Shown: positions 1 through 7,360 of the stretch, piece by piece
Position numbering within the stretch: the stretch's first letter is position 1
How the letters are laid out: each line of letters begins with the position of its first letter
NCBI GenBank assembly: GCA_027003075.1
Contig: JALWYV010000057.1
Coordinates: 1-39,484 of the forward strand
Direction: 5' to 3'
Source: Caldifarciminota bacterium
GTDB lineage: Bacteria; Hydrothermota; Hydrothermia; LBFQ01
DNA: 39,484 bases
The notes under the pieces: model-generated
Told to the model about the DNA's origin: nothing
Databases searched by the model: none
Seen by the model: only the letters and a program-made list of their open reading frames with translations
Made by a program: the position numbers and the translations under genes

Positions 1-2
1 GA

Positions 3-692
3 GGGGAGATACGGGGAGAGAGGGGAGGAAAACTGACGGGCTCGGTATCCCTTGAGGGTAGAAATCTCTTTGCGTCGGGTATACTCCTGAGTCTTCTCGC
101 TTCCTTTGACTCCTCAGGAATGTACGCCAGCGCATCCGGGGACGTACCGCCTCTCTTAGGTGTGGCGTTCAAGGGTGAGGGGAACGTCCTGAGATCGGGG
201 GATAGCCTGTATTACTCCGGATTCGCCCTGCCGTACGTCTGGTACTACCCCTACCGCTTCGGCGTGGGCCTGGGATACGCCGGACGTCCCGCACTGATCG
301 GAGGCACAGAGAGGGTAGAGGAACCGGCGTACGACCTCCTCCTCATGGCCTCGGGAGAAGATGTGGGGTACCGGTTATCCCTCCGTTACGGGTGGTTCTC
401 AACCTTCGCCTTCAGGGGGGTGGGGAACTGGAGGGAGAGGGTGGGCGGTATGGACAGGTTCCGCAGGTTACCACCGAACGGGGTATTCGCCCGGAACTTC
501 GCCGTTCTCCGTCTGGATCTTCACGTACTCCGCTTCGGCAGGCTCAGGATCGGCCCATTTACGGATGCCCTCTTTGAGAGGGACAGGAAACCGGCTTACG
601 CTTACGGTTTCTCACTCAGGTTCGGACGGATGTTATCCCTCTTTCTTTCGGCCGACGGTTACTTCGGCATGGCCGCACGGGTTGACCTCTAA
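3..692 (+). CDS. Outer-membrane beta-barrel-like protein, 3' part only
   Basis: The reading frame is open from the left edge of the window to TAA at 690-692, so this is the C-terminal 229 codons of a longer gene; the first internal ATG is at 120 but the frame continues upstream of it without a stop. The protein alternates short aromatic-rich strands (for example LYYSGFALPYVWYYPYRFGVGLGYA-like stretches around residues 70-95 of the fragment) with polar turns and ends in strands that contain regularly spaced hydrophobic residues, which suggests an outer-membrane barrel or the barrel end of a surface antigen. It ends in RVDL rather than a terminal Phe. I cannot name a family. It precedes map by 43 bp; map has its own promoter-like hexamer, so the two need not be cotranscribed. 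Confidence 0.6.
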   Translation, partial: GEIRGERGGKLTGSVSLEGRNLFASGILLSLLASFDSSGMYASASGDVPPLLGVAFKGEGNVLRSGDSLYYSGFALPYVWYYPYRFGVGLGYAGRPALIGGTERVEEPAYDLLLMASGEDVGYRLSLRYGWFSTFAFRGVGNWRERVGGMDRFRRLPPNGVFARNFAVLRLDLHVLRFGRLRIGPFTDALFERDRKPAYAYGFSLRFGRMLSLFLSADGYFGMAARVDL

Positions 693-718
693 GATAGGGG
701 AGCCACCTTAAACTGCCG

Positions 719-724
719 TATAAT
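719..724 (+). promoter_or_regulatory. -10 hexamer for map
   Basis: Perfect TATAAT, 11 nt before the map start codon. No good -35 at 17 bp. Predicted transcript starts within about 5 nt of the ATG. Confidence 0.6.
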
Positions 725-735
725 AGCGTCTTCCG

Positions 736-1509
736 ATGGTCATCCTGAAGAACGATATAGATTTGATGGGCCTGCGTGAGGCGTCCCGCATAGCCTCAGC
801 CGCCCTTCGCCTTGTTAGGGACATGATACGGGAAGGGGTATCCGCTGCCGACGTGGACGACGCCGTGAGGGAGTTTATATTCTCTCAGGGGGCAGAACCC
901 TCCTTCCTGAACTACGAGGTGGAGGATAAGGTTTACAGGTACAGCACGTGCGTATCCATAAACAACGAGATAGTTCACGGACTTCCCTTAAGGAGTAAGG
1001 TTTTCAGGGCCCCCATGTTGGTGAAGGTGGACGTGGGGGTCAACAAGGACGGTTTTCACGCCGATACGGCGTGGACCTTCGCCCTCGGCGACGTTCCACC
1101 AAGGATACGGAATCTCATGAGGGCAACGAAGGAGGCCCTATACAGGGCGATAGAGGCAGCCCGGCCCGGAGGACGCATCTCCGACATCACCTACGCCATA
1201 TACAGGACAGCCCGGAAGTACGGGTTTCACGCTGCCGAGACCGTTACCGGCCACGGGGTGGGTATAGAGCTGCACGAGGACCCCATAATACCCAACAACC
1301 CCAAAGATCTGGATAAGGACGGGATAATAAAGCCCCGCATGACCCTCGCCATAGAGCCCATGATAAACGTGGGTACGGAGCGGGTCGTAACCCTTCAGGA
1401 CGGCTGGACCATCGTAACGGCCGACGGTAGCTGGTCCGCCCACTACGAGCATACGATCTACGTGAGCAAAGAGGGTCCGGAAATTTTGACGGAGGATATA
1501 GATGGCTAA
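736..1509 (+). CDS. map: Methionine aminopeptidase, type I
   Basis: Removes the initiator methionine from nascent proteins in the cytoplasm. The 257-residue product has the pita-bread metalloprotease fold signature: the metal ligands can be read as D99 (VKVDVG), D110 ([10 protein letters not shown]), H173 ([12 protein letters not shown]), E207 (AIEPMIN) and E239 (HYEHTI), and H81 (EIVHG) matches the catalytic His of the E. coli enzyme. Length equals the usual type I enzyme without N-terminal extension. The ATG at 736 follows a TATAAT box and is the first in-frame start. The stop overlaps infA by 8 bp, the common map-infA arrangement, although the ribosomal-protein genes often found beside it are absent here. 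Confidence 0.97.
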   Translation: MVILKNDIDLMGLREASRIASAALRLVRDMIREGVSAADVDDAVREFIFSQGAEPSFLNYEVEDKVYRYSTCVSINNEIVHGLPLRSKVFRAPMLVKVDVGVNKDGFHADTAWTFALGDVPPRIRNLMRATKEALYRAIEAARPGGRISDITYAIYRTARKYGFHAAETVTGHGVGIELHEDPIIPNNPKDLDKDGIIKPRMTLAIEPMINVGTERVVTLQDGWTIVTADGSWSAHYEHTIYVSKEGPEILTEDIDG

Positions 1510-1717
1510 GAAAGGCACTATACGGATGGAAGGGACCGTGGTTGAGGTCCTTCCTAACACCATGTTCCGTGTCAAACTTGACAACGGGATAGAGGTAAAG
1601 GCGCACCTAAGCGGAAAGATGAGGGTAAGATGGATAAGGATCGTCCCGGGAGACCGAGTGGTCGTAGAGCTAAGCGCCTACGATCTGACAAGGGGGCGGA
1701 TAATCGCCCGCAAGTGA
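1502..1717 (+). CDS. infA: Translation initiation factor IF-1
   Basis: A 71-residue OB-fold protein that binds the ribosomal A site during initiation. Recognisable features are the start [19 protein letters not shown], the core [20 protein letters not shown] and the end [22 protein letters not shown]. It lies inside an overlapping chain: its ATG is within the last codons of map (8 bp overlap) and its TGA stop overlaps the likely GTG start of the next gene (GTGA). Translation is therefore probably coupled. No oddities in length or motif. Confidence 0.97.
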   Translation: MAKKGTIRMEGTVVEVLPNTMFRVKLDNGIEVKAHLSGKMRVRWIRIVPGDRVVVELSAYDLTRGRIIARK

Positions 1718-2469
1718 TAGAGACTTCCATAGTAGGCGGAGGATTTGAGCACTTTGCCCTTCTGGGGCGGTTAAGGGGGAAATACAACTATATTTTCATC
1801 AGGATAGAGGGGGAAGAACATGACCGTCTTGTAAAGGTGTTGAGGGTAAGGTCCCTCAAAGAGGGTGAAGATATCCGGAAGGCGAGGTTCGTGCGGGAGG
1901 CCTCCACGAAGGAGGTCCTCCGGATGATGACCAACATGCTGAAGGGTATACTGTGGGAGAAGGGCCTGAACGTGAAAATAGGGGATACCCACCTTGACCC
2001 CGATAAAGGCATTCTGACTGTGGAGTACATATCGGATAAACCCATAAACGATATACGTAGTTTGGCGGCCAGTATAGCCCACTTCCTCCACGTGCGAGTG
2101 GAGTTTATATTCCTTCCCCGTCAGAAGTACGCGGCACGTGTCGGGTGGCTCGGACGGTGTGGACTGGAGCTATGCTGTCACGTGTGGATGAAGAACATAC
2201 CCTCCGTAACGCAGGATATGGCCCGAAGGCAGTACCTATTTGCGGCACCCGACAAACTCACGGGAGCCTGTGGACGTCTGCTCTGTTGCCTTACTTACGA
2301 GTTACCCTTTTACGACGAAATGGCCAGAAAGGTACCGAAGCTCAACGCTATAATAGACACCGATAAGGGGAAGGCAAAGGTGGTGGAAGTTAACGTAATT
2401 GCCGGATACTACGTTTTGAGATACGAGGACGGAAAAAAGGAGAAATTTGAAATTGAGGGAACACCTTAA
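1714..2469 (+). CDS. PSP1 domain protein (RicT/YaaT-like)
   Basis: The protein matches the PSP1 family, whose Bacillus member RicT (YaaT) belongs to a Fe-S-containing complex affecting RNA maturation and phosphorelay signalling. The diagnostic cysteines are visible in [12 protein letters not shown] and [13 protein letters not shown], separated by the usual [16 protein letters not shown]-type linker. The frame is open from an ATG at 1630, but that would give a 28-residue basic, low-complexity extension lying wholly inside infA. I prefer the in-frame GTG at 1714, which overlaps the infA stop as GTGA and starts just before the conserved region ([14 protein letters not shown]). That gives 251 residues. 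The function in this organism is unknown. It overlaps the next gene by about 20 bp. Confidence 0.88.
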   Translation: MIETSIVGGGFEHFALLGRLRGKYNYIFIRIEGEEHDRLVKVLRVRSLKEGEDIRKARFVREASTKEVLRMMTNMLKGILWEKGLNVKIGDTHLDPDKGILTVEYISDKPINDIRSLAASIAHFLHVRVEFIFLPRQKYAARVGWLGRCGLELCCHVWMKNIPSVTQDMARRQYLFAAPDKLTGACGRLLCCLTYELPFYDEMARKVPKLNAIIDTDKGKAKVVEVNVIAGYYVLRYEDGKKEKFEIEGTP

Positions 2470-3256
2470 CACTATATGGGAGAAGCATAGTGAGTACCTG
2501 AAAAAGCTGGAGAAACTACTTGAGGATACGGCAAGATGGCTTGATATTCCGGTTTATCTCATAAAGGGTAAAAGGTTGAGGGCCATTTCCTCCAATATAA
2601 GCTGTGGTATATTCGGGGTGGGCGAGGACGTATCCGTCCTGTCCGGGTACGCCCTTGAGATGATACACGCCGCATCCCTCATACACGACGATATAGTGGA
2701 CGAGGCGGACACCCGGAGGGGAGGAAGAACGCTTAACGATATTTTCTCCATACGAAGGGCGGTACTGGTGGGGGACCTCGTGTTTACCAGGGCTCTGTCG
2801 GAGGTGGCGAAGGTGAACGTTCCCCTCTACCTCTCCTCAATGTCGGACACGGTCTATAAAATGTCCTACGGTCAGTATCTGGAGGACGTTACACCGCCGG
2901 AGAAGTTTGATGAGCATCTGTACCTTGAGGTCATATACAATAAAACTGCATCACTCTACGAGTTAGCCTTCGTATCAGGTTCTCTGATAGCTGGACGGGA
3001 CGACCCCTACCTCCGTGAGGCTGGCAGGAGCTTCGGAATGGCGTTTCAGATACTGGACGACTGGGACGACTACGAGGAGGACGTGGGAAAACCCACGCTA
3101 CCCCACATCTACGAGAGGCAGGGACATCCGGATCCGAGAGGTGCAACCCTTGAAATGGCAAAAAAGTACCTGAAAAGGGTAGAGTGGGAACTGGAAAGAG
3201 GGGGATTCAAAGATCACTTTACGGAACTCATAGATTACATGTGGAGCAGGATCTAA
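2447..3256 (+). CDS. Polyprenyl (isoprenyl) diphosphate synthase, short form
   Basis: Condenses isopentenyl diphosphate with allylic diphosphates to make prenyl chains for quinones or lipid carriers. The first Asp-rich motif is DDIVDEADTRRG (DDxxD), and the second is FQILDDWDDYEEDVGKPTLP (DDxxD followed by GKP-TLP), both intact. At 269 residues it is shorter than the usual 300-330. The region between the motifs and the C-terminal helices look condensed, and the usual N-terminal GGKRLRP motif appears as IKGKRLRA. Start: TTG at 2447, with another TTG at 2453; an AAGGAG lies at 2437-2442, spaced better for 2453. It overlaps the PSP1 gene and meets the convergent ABC ATPase gene with overlapping stop codons. 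Confidence 0.87.
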   Translation: MKLREHLNTIWEKHSEYLKKLEKLLEDTARWLDIPVYLIKGKRLRAISSNISCGIFGVGEDVSVLSGYALEMIHAASLIHDDIVDEADTRRGGRTLNDIFSIRRAVLVGDLVFTRALSEVAKVNVPLYLSSMSDTVYKMSYGQYLEDVTPPEKFDEHLYLEVIYNKTASLYELAFVSGSLIAGRDDPYLREAGRSFGMAFQILDDWDDYEEDVGKPTLPHIYERQGHPDPRGATLEMAKKYLKRVEWELERGGFKDHFTELIDYMWSRI

Positions 3257-3840
3257 GCTGACGGTGGGACCCTTAGAGGTCTTCCTATACCGAGGGGTCT
3301 GTGTGAGGTTATTATGATGGTTCTTCCCCTGCGGTGCAGGTCGTAAATGTTGCGTGTGAGTTTTTCCTTTGTACTTTCGTCCAGATGGGAGTAGGGTTCA
3401 TCCAGGGCAATCACCGGAGCGGGGGAAGATAGCGCCCTGACAAGTTGCACCTTTCTGTTCTGGCCGGACGAAAGTGAACGCAGTGGCCTGTCTAAAAGGT
3501 CCGTTATACCGTAGTAATCGGCCAGATCCTTCCATGCGGACGTGAAGGAAAGGGCGAGATAACGGCGTACGGTTATCTCACCGCGAAGCACCTCCGCGAA
3601 GAGGACGGATACGTACCTTACCCTCTCTATGGGTTTCAGATCAAGTATGTTCCGGGAGAATACCCTTATCTCACCGCGTACGCTGACCGCCCCTATGAGG
3701 GCTTTAAGGAGGGTCGTCTTACCGCTGCCGTTGTCCCCGTAGAGGTTCAGTATCTCCCCGACCTCAACGGAGAAGTTCAAATTCTCAAGGACCGGGGAGG
3801 TGTACCCAACACTACACCGTACGAACTCCACCGCCTTCAT
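3253..3840 (-). CDS. ABC transporter ATP-binding protein
   Basis: A small (195 residues) ATPase subunit with Walker A GDNGSGKTT (about residues 35-43), signature LSSGQNRKVQLVRAL, Walker B VIALDEP followed by a D-loop SHLD, and the switch His in ITSH. It would energise import or export by an unidentified membrane partner: no permease gene lies beside it. It is the last gene of the minus-strand polysaccharide-type operon and its start lies 29 bp inside the glycosyltransferase gene, so its translation is probably coupled to it. Polysaccharide or lipid-linked glycan export is one inference; a CcmA- or ZnuC-like role is also possible. The C-terminus stops soon after the H-loop, so it is short for the family. 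Confidence 0.9.
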   Translation of the reverse strand: MKAVEFVRCSVGYTSPVLENLNFSVEVGEILNLYGDNGSGKTTLLKALIGAVSVRGEIRVFSRNILDLKPIERVRYVSVLFAEVLRGEITVRRYLALSFTSAWKDLADYYGITDLLDRPLRSLSSGQNRKVQLVRALSSPAPVIALDEPYSHLDESTKEKLTRNIYDLHRRGRTIIITSHRPLGIGRPLRVPPSA

Positions 3841-4972
3841 GCTTACCCTCCCTTTTCATGACGTCAAAGTAGTACCTCTCCACCTCGGTAGCAATGCGAT
3901 CCCATCCGTGCTGACGGGCCGTCTCCAGACCGCCCTTTATCAGTCTCTCCCTCAGATCCCGGTCCTTTAAGACCCTTATAACCTTGTCGGCCAGATCCAC
4001 CTCGTCCTCCACGTTACAGAGGAGACCGTTTACCCGGTCCTTTATGACCAGAGAGTACCCCTCGTTCCGGGCCGCGACTACGGGTGTGCCCGTGGCCATG
4101 GCCTCAAGGAGCACCAGACCGAAACTCTCCATACCGGTCGCCGGAGAAACGAACACGTCAGCCGACCTGTAATAGCGCGGGAGTATGGAGGCCGGCACCT
4201 TACCCTCAAACAGGACCCTATCCTTTATTTCCTCCGGAACCATAGACTTGTACCACCCGAGCAGGGGACCGTCCCCCACGACCACGAGGCGGGTGTCCGG
4301 TATCTCCCTGAGTATGTGGGGCATAGCGAGTATGGCGTACTTCAGGCCCTTCCGTGGCTCAGGTCTCCCGACAAAGAGGATGTTCCTGTACCCCTTCAGG
4401 TGGGGCAAAGGCTGAAGATCCGGTCTGAACCTCTCCAGATCCACGCCGTTCGGTATGATCCTGTACTCAATATCCGGAAATATCTCCAGAATGGGCTTTA
4501 TGGCGGCCTTTGAGACGGCTATGCGTCCGTGGAGACGGTTGAAGTAATCCCGTACGTAAGGCTTGAAAAGTTTGTATAGGAACTTCTTTTTATGGGCGGC
4601 GTGGAAGGTTATGAAGTTGTACCCTGTGGAGAACTTCAGGGAGACCATTGGAAGGACGGGGGCGACCTGTCCGTGGATGTGGACGATGTCAAACCTCATC
4701 CTGTTCATTAGACGCTTTACGTAGGAGTTTATGCGGAAGGAAACGGCAACAGGGGCTATTGATCCGTTAAAGAGTATCTTCACAGGAAAACCTACCCTGA
4801 AAACGTAAGGTGGATCGTCAAATTCCACTCCTCCCCTGAAGTTCGTGGTCAATATGTAAGCGTCCCAGCCGAGATTACGCAGGTGCTTCGCCAGCTGGTG
4901 CACGTGCTCGGATATTCCCCCCGGATAAGGGTAATAGACGTCGGATACCAGAAGTACTTTACCCCTTTTCAT
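3812..4972 (-). CDS. Glycosyltransferase family 4 (GT-B fold)
   Basis: A 386-residue retaining glycosyltransferase resembling PimA-like enzymes. The N-terminal Rossmann half begins MKRGKVLLVSDVYYPYPGGISEHVHQLAKHL, with the glycine-rich GGISEHV acceptor loop, and carries HIHGQVAPVLP near residue 98. The C-terminal half has IPNGVDLERF, FVGRPEPRKGL, and the E-x7-E donor motif ESFGLVLLE followed by AMATGTPVVAA. It probably transfers a sugar from a nucleotide-sugar donor at the cytoplasmic membrane. It overlaps the Wzz-like gene upstream by 4 bp (ATGA) and the ABC ATPase gene downstream by 29 bp, placing it in a surface-polysaccharide operon. Acceptor and donor sugars cannot be told from sequence. 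Confidence 0.93.
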   Translation of the reverse strand: MKRGKVLLVSDVYYPYPGGISEHVHQLAKHLRNLGWDAYILTTNFRGGVEFDDPPYVFRVGFPVKILFNGSIAPVAVSFRINSYVKRLMNRMRFDIVHIHGQVAPVLPMVSLKFSTGYNFITFHAAHKKKFLYKLFKPYVRDYFNRLHGRIAVSKAAIKPILEIFPDIEYRIIPNGVDLERFRPDLQPLPHLKGYRNILFVGRPEPRKGLKYAILAMPHILREIPDTRLVVVGDGPLLGWYKSMVPEEIKDRVLFEGKVPASILPRYYRSADVFVSPATGMESFGLVLLEAMATGTPVVAARNEGYSLVIKDRVNGLLCNVEDEVDLADKVIRVLKDRDLRERLIKGGLETARQHGWDRIATEVERYYFDVMKREGKHEGGGVRTV

Positions 4973-6042
4973 GGGAGCAGATCCCTCCTTATTGATAGAA
5001 GGATTCTACCGAGGGTCGTTTCCCTTATGCGGTCAACAGCCGCGAACAGGGCGAGAAGGAATACGAAGGCGAAGGATAGGCCCACGACCATGGTTATCGC
5101 GGGCACCACCCTCTTGGGCCACACCCTCTTAATGGGTCCGGAGGGGGGAGAAACCGCCTGAAGCATGGGGTTGTTCTTTAACTCCATCAGGCGGGCCTTT
5201 TCGTACTCCTCGTAGAGGGTGGAATAGACCCTGCTCTTTATCTCCAGTTCCGTACGGTAGCGCAGGGCCTTCCGTATGGCGGGGGGGATCTCCTGAAACT
5301 TCTCGTTTATCTTCTTTCTGAGTACCTCCACCTCTCTGCCCACCCTGTTCACTTCCGGGACGTCCGGAGAGAAGGAACTTCTGAGAAGTATGTACTCCAC
5401 CTCTTTCTGGGCGAGCGTTTCCAGTATGCTGCTCAGAGGGGGGCCCAGTATCTCTTCCGGTGCCATGGCGAGTATATGGCTCGTACGCTCAAGGGTCTCT
5501 ATACTGTCCTGAAGGACTTCTATATCCGCCCGAACCTCCTTTAACCTCCTTTCAAGGAACTTCCTCAACTCCCTCCCCTTCACGTTGAGGGCGTAGTTCG
5601 CCTTGTTGTTGAGGAATTCAAGGTACCAGCTGGCCAGCCTTGATGCTCTGTCCGGGTCGGGGTCATATACCTTCAGGAGGATGCTCGCACTCGGCAACAC
5701 CTCCAGCTCTATTTTACTCTCAAGGAGCTCCACCTGCTTGTCGGGGTTCTTTATATCAAGGATGCTATCCAGACCGTATGTCTCTATAAACTCCTTCTTG
5801 AAGGCGTAAGGGGTAGTAATATCAAGGAAGATCTGGACGGGTGAGGCCATAAAACCACGACTCAACTGAAAGAACATGGCTGCAGGGGACTGTAACTGGG
5901 TCGCCTCCTCAAGGGAAGGTACGAGCATAACTTCCCTTACGTATATCCTCCTCACGAGGAAGGACATAACGAGCATACCGATAACGGAGAAGAGAAGAAC
6001 ACCGTAAAAGATGCCACGGACCCTCAGGAACTTCTCGTACAT
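4969..6042 (-). CDS. Wzz-like polysaccharide chain-length/co-polymerase protein
   Basis: The 357-residue protein has the topology of polysaccharide co-polymerases: an N-terminal transmembrane helix (about residues 14-30, GVLLFSVIGMLVMSFLV), a long largely helical periplasmic region with coiled-coil character (about 150-260), then a proline-rich segment (PPSGPIKRVWPKR) directly before a second transmembrane helix (about 316-338). No C-terminal tyrosine-kinase domain is present. Such proteins control the modal length of O-antigen or capsule chains assembled at the inner membrane. Its start is 8 bp after the LolA-like gene and its end overlaps the glycosyltransferase gene, so it belongs to the same transcription unit. 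Confidence 0.83.
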   Translation of the reverse strand: MYEKFLRVRGIFYGVLLFSVIGMLVMSFLVRRIYVREVMLVPSLEEATQLQSPAAMFFQLSRGFMASPVQIFLDITTPYAFKKEFIETYGLDSILDIKNPDKQVELLESKIELEVLPSASILLKVYDPDPDRASRLASWYLEFLNNKANYALNVKGRELRKFLERRLKEVRADIEVLQDSIETLERTSHILAMAPEEILGPPLSSILETLAQKEVEYILLRSSFSPDVPEVNRVGREVEVLRKKINEKFQEIPPAIRKALRYRTELEIKSRVYSTLYEEYEKARLMELKNNPMLQAVSPPSGPIKRVWPKRVVPAITMVVGLSFAFVFLLALFAAVDRIRETTLGRILLSIRRDLLP

Positions 6043-6050
6043 GGGTCTAT

Positions 6051-6650
6051 CTAAATCTTAAAGTCTTCCTTGGTTAAACCCACGTTCACCTTAAGATTCA
6101 TGAACTTAACAGAGCGTACGATCTTCCCCTTATCGTCGTAATCTATCACCATTACCGGAAGGAACTTTTCCGCATCTATCCAGTACCTTGCCCTTACAGC
6201 CCCGTAATTCTTCGTTGGGGAAAGGGGCTGCTCCAGTACGTACACCTTCCTGCCGAAAAGCGTGGCCTCGTGGAGGAACTTCGCCCCGTTATTCAGCCTT
6301 GAGACGAACCACGGTATATGGCTCTCGTATATCCTGTGTCCTCTCGGGGAACGAAGGCGCTTATCGTCGGGAGATAACCAGAGCTTTAGGAATCCCTTTT
6401 TTACCCGCACCTTCTTCTTATCGGGATGGTAAACGGCCACGCCACCCCTGTTGGCACCCCGTATTACCTTCATGTAAACGTATCCGGGCTTCATGTACTT
6501 CTGAATGTACAGCTTGTACTCCATCTTACCTTTCTCGTCGTGGGTCTTGGATTCCATGCGGGCGGTGTAATCTTTGAGGTTCCTCTCTGCTTCCTTCACC
6601 TTCGCCACCAGCTCCCCACCGCTCATACTTACGAGTGTGATCAACATCAT
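6051..6650 (-). CDS. LolA-like outer-membrane lipoprotein-sorting protein
   Basis: A 199-residue beta-rich protein resembling the LolA / lipoprotein-sorting superfamily: LVAKVKEAERNLKDYTARM at the start, then a series of beta strands such as KMEYKLYIQKY, GYVYMKVI, VYVLEQPL and ARYWIDAEKFLPVMVIDYDDKGK, the last being the typical 'wide-open half-barrel' pattern. It may carry hydrophobic lipid or lipoprotein across the periplasm; the exact cargo is unknown. The start ATG at 6650 lies 6 nt after TAAAAT, whose TAA is an in-frame stop, so no longer N-terminus is possible from standard starts. The segment before the mature domain is only about ten residues (MMLITLVSMS), very short for a signal peptide. 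It heads the unit with the Wzz-like gene. Confidence 0.68.
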   Translation of the reverse strand: MMLITLVSMSGGELVAKVKEAERNLKDYTARMESKTHDEKGKMEYKLYIQKYMKPGYVYMKVIRGANRGGVAVYHPDKKKVRVKKGFLKLWLSPDDKRLRSPRGHRIYESHIPWFVSRLNNGAKFLHEATLFGRKVYVLEQPLSPTKNYGAVRARYWIDAEKFLPVMVIDYDDKGKIVRSVKFMNLKVNVGLTKEDFKI

Positions 6651-6656
6651 ACGAAG

Positions 6657-6662
6657 ATTTTA
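6657..6662 (-). promoter_or_regulatory. -10 hexamer for the LolA-like gene
   Basis: TAAAAT on the minus strand, 6 nt before ATG; includes an in-frame TAA stop that fixes the start of the gene. Predicted leaderless transcript. Confidence 0.6.
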
Positions 6663-6678
6663 AGGTGGAAACCGTAAC

Positions 6679-7254
6679 CTATTCCCGGTCCTTCATCTGA
6701 CCCTCTCCGGGAACCGCCCGTTTCAGGAACGGTCTCAGCGCCCTTCTTATAGCGTCCCCCACGGCGGACTCTATGTCCCACCCACCACCAAGGGCACTGG
6801 CGACGTAGAGAATTCTTCCCGTCTCAACGTCTATGAGTTTGACGTTCACCCTTACCGTGTAGGCGTCTATGTCCTCTTCAAAGTTTATAAAGTCCATAAA
6901 GAGAACGGATCTGGCACCGAGGAGTTTCCCCAGATTGACGGCGGCGCTCTGATCCACGAATCCCGATCTGGAGAACTCCTGTTCTTTAAGGATATCCTCT
7001 ATGCGCGCCCGATCTACCACGTCTATCCTGCCGGTCTTGAGAAGCTGCATCGCTGCCACGTCGTAGGCAACTTTATCAAGGGAGGCTTTAGGTGAGCCTT
7101 CCAGTCGGCTGAATATGGCGACCGTCCCGATGCTATCAATCCTGAACTTCGGAGAAAAGGTGTAATCCAGAACGTAGGGGTCGTTCTCTATTCTCCTCTG
7201 CAGGCTGGCGCAGGATAAAGTAAGAGCCGCTACTATAAACAGAACGTACCTCAT
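6679..7254 (-). CDS. CsgG/LpoB-like lipoprotein
   Basis: A 191-residue predicted lipoprotein: signal MRYVLFIVAALTLSC with the lipid-modified Cys at position 15. The mature part has the CsgG / curli-assembly-like fold pattern: SIGTVAIFSRLEG, a helix with AAMQLLKTGRIDVVDRARIEDILKEQEFSRSG, then LGKLLGARSVLFMDFINF and VNVKLIDVETGRILYVAS. Such proteins in diverse bacteria act as periplasmic lipoproteins or secretion accessories; curli export itself is not implied because no csg genes are seen. It has its own TAAAAT box 8 nt before ATG and lies 28 bp upstream of the LolA-like gene on the same strand. Confidence 0.8.
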   Translation of the reverse strand: MRYVLFIVAALTLSCASLQRRIENDPYVLDYTFSPKFRIDSIGTVAIFSRLEGSPKASLDKVAYDVAAMQLLKTGRIDVVDRARIEDILKEQEFSRSGFVDQSAAVNLGKLLGARSVLFMDFINFEEDIDAYTVRVNVKLIDVETGRILYVASALGGGWDIESAVGDAIRRALRPFLKRAVPGEGQMKDRE

Positions 7255-7262
7255 AAGACGTT

Positions 7263-7268
7263 ATTTTA
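7263..7268 (-). promoter_or_regulatory. -10 hexamer for the CsgG-like lipoprotein gene
   Basis: TAAAAT on the minus strand, 8 nt before ATG at 7254. Divergent to the TATAAT at 7346 serving the propeller protein. Confidence 0.6.
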
Positions 7269-7345
7269 AACTTAGACAGGGGAACGGTCTTCCCACTCCG
7301 TAACTGCGTATTGCAGATTATAACCCCCATAGGCGTATTCCCCTG

Positions 7346-7351
7346 TATAAT
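7346..7351 (+). promoter_or_regulatory. -10 hexamer for the FG-GAP protein gene
   Basis: Perfect TATAAT, 9 nt before ATG at 7361. No recognisable -35 at the normal spacing. Confidence 0.6.
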
Positions 7352-7360
7352 TATCTCGTT

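Noticed and set aside
1630-1713. Longer start for the PSP1 protein
   Set aside because: Would add a low-complexity basic extension inside infA; the GTG at 1714 overlapping the infA stop is more plausible.
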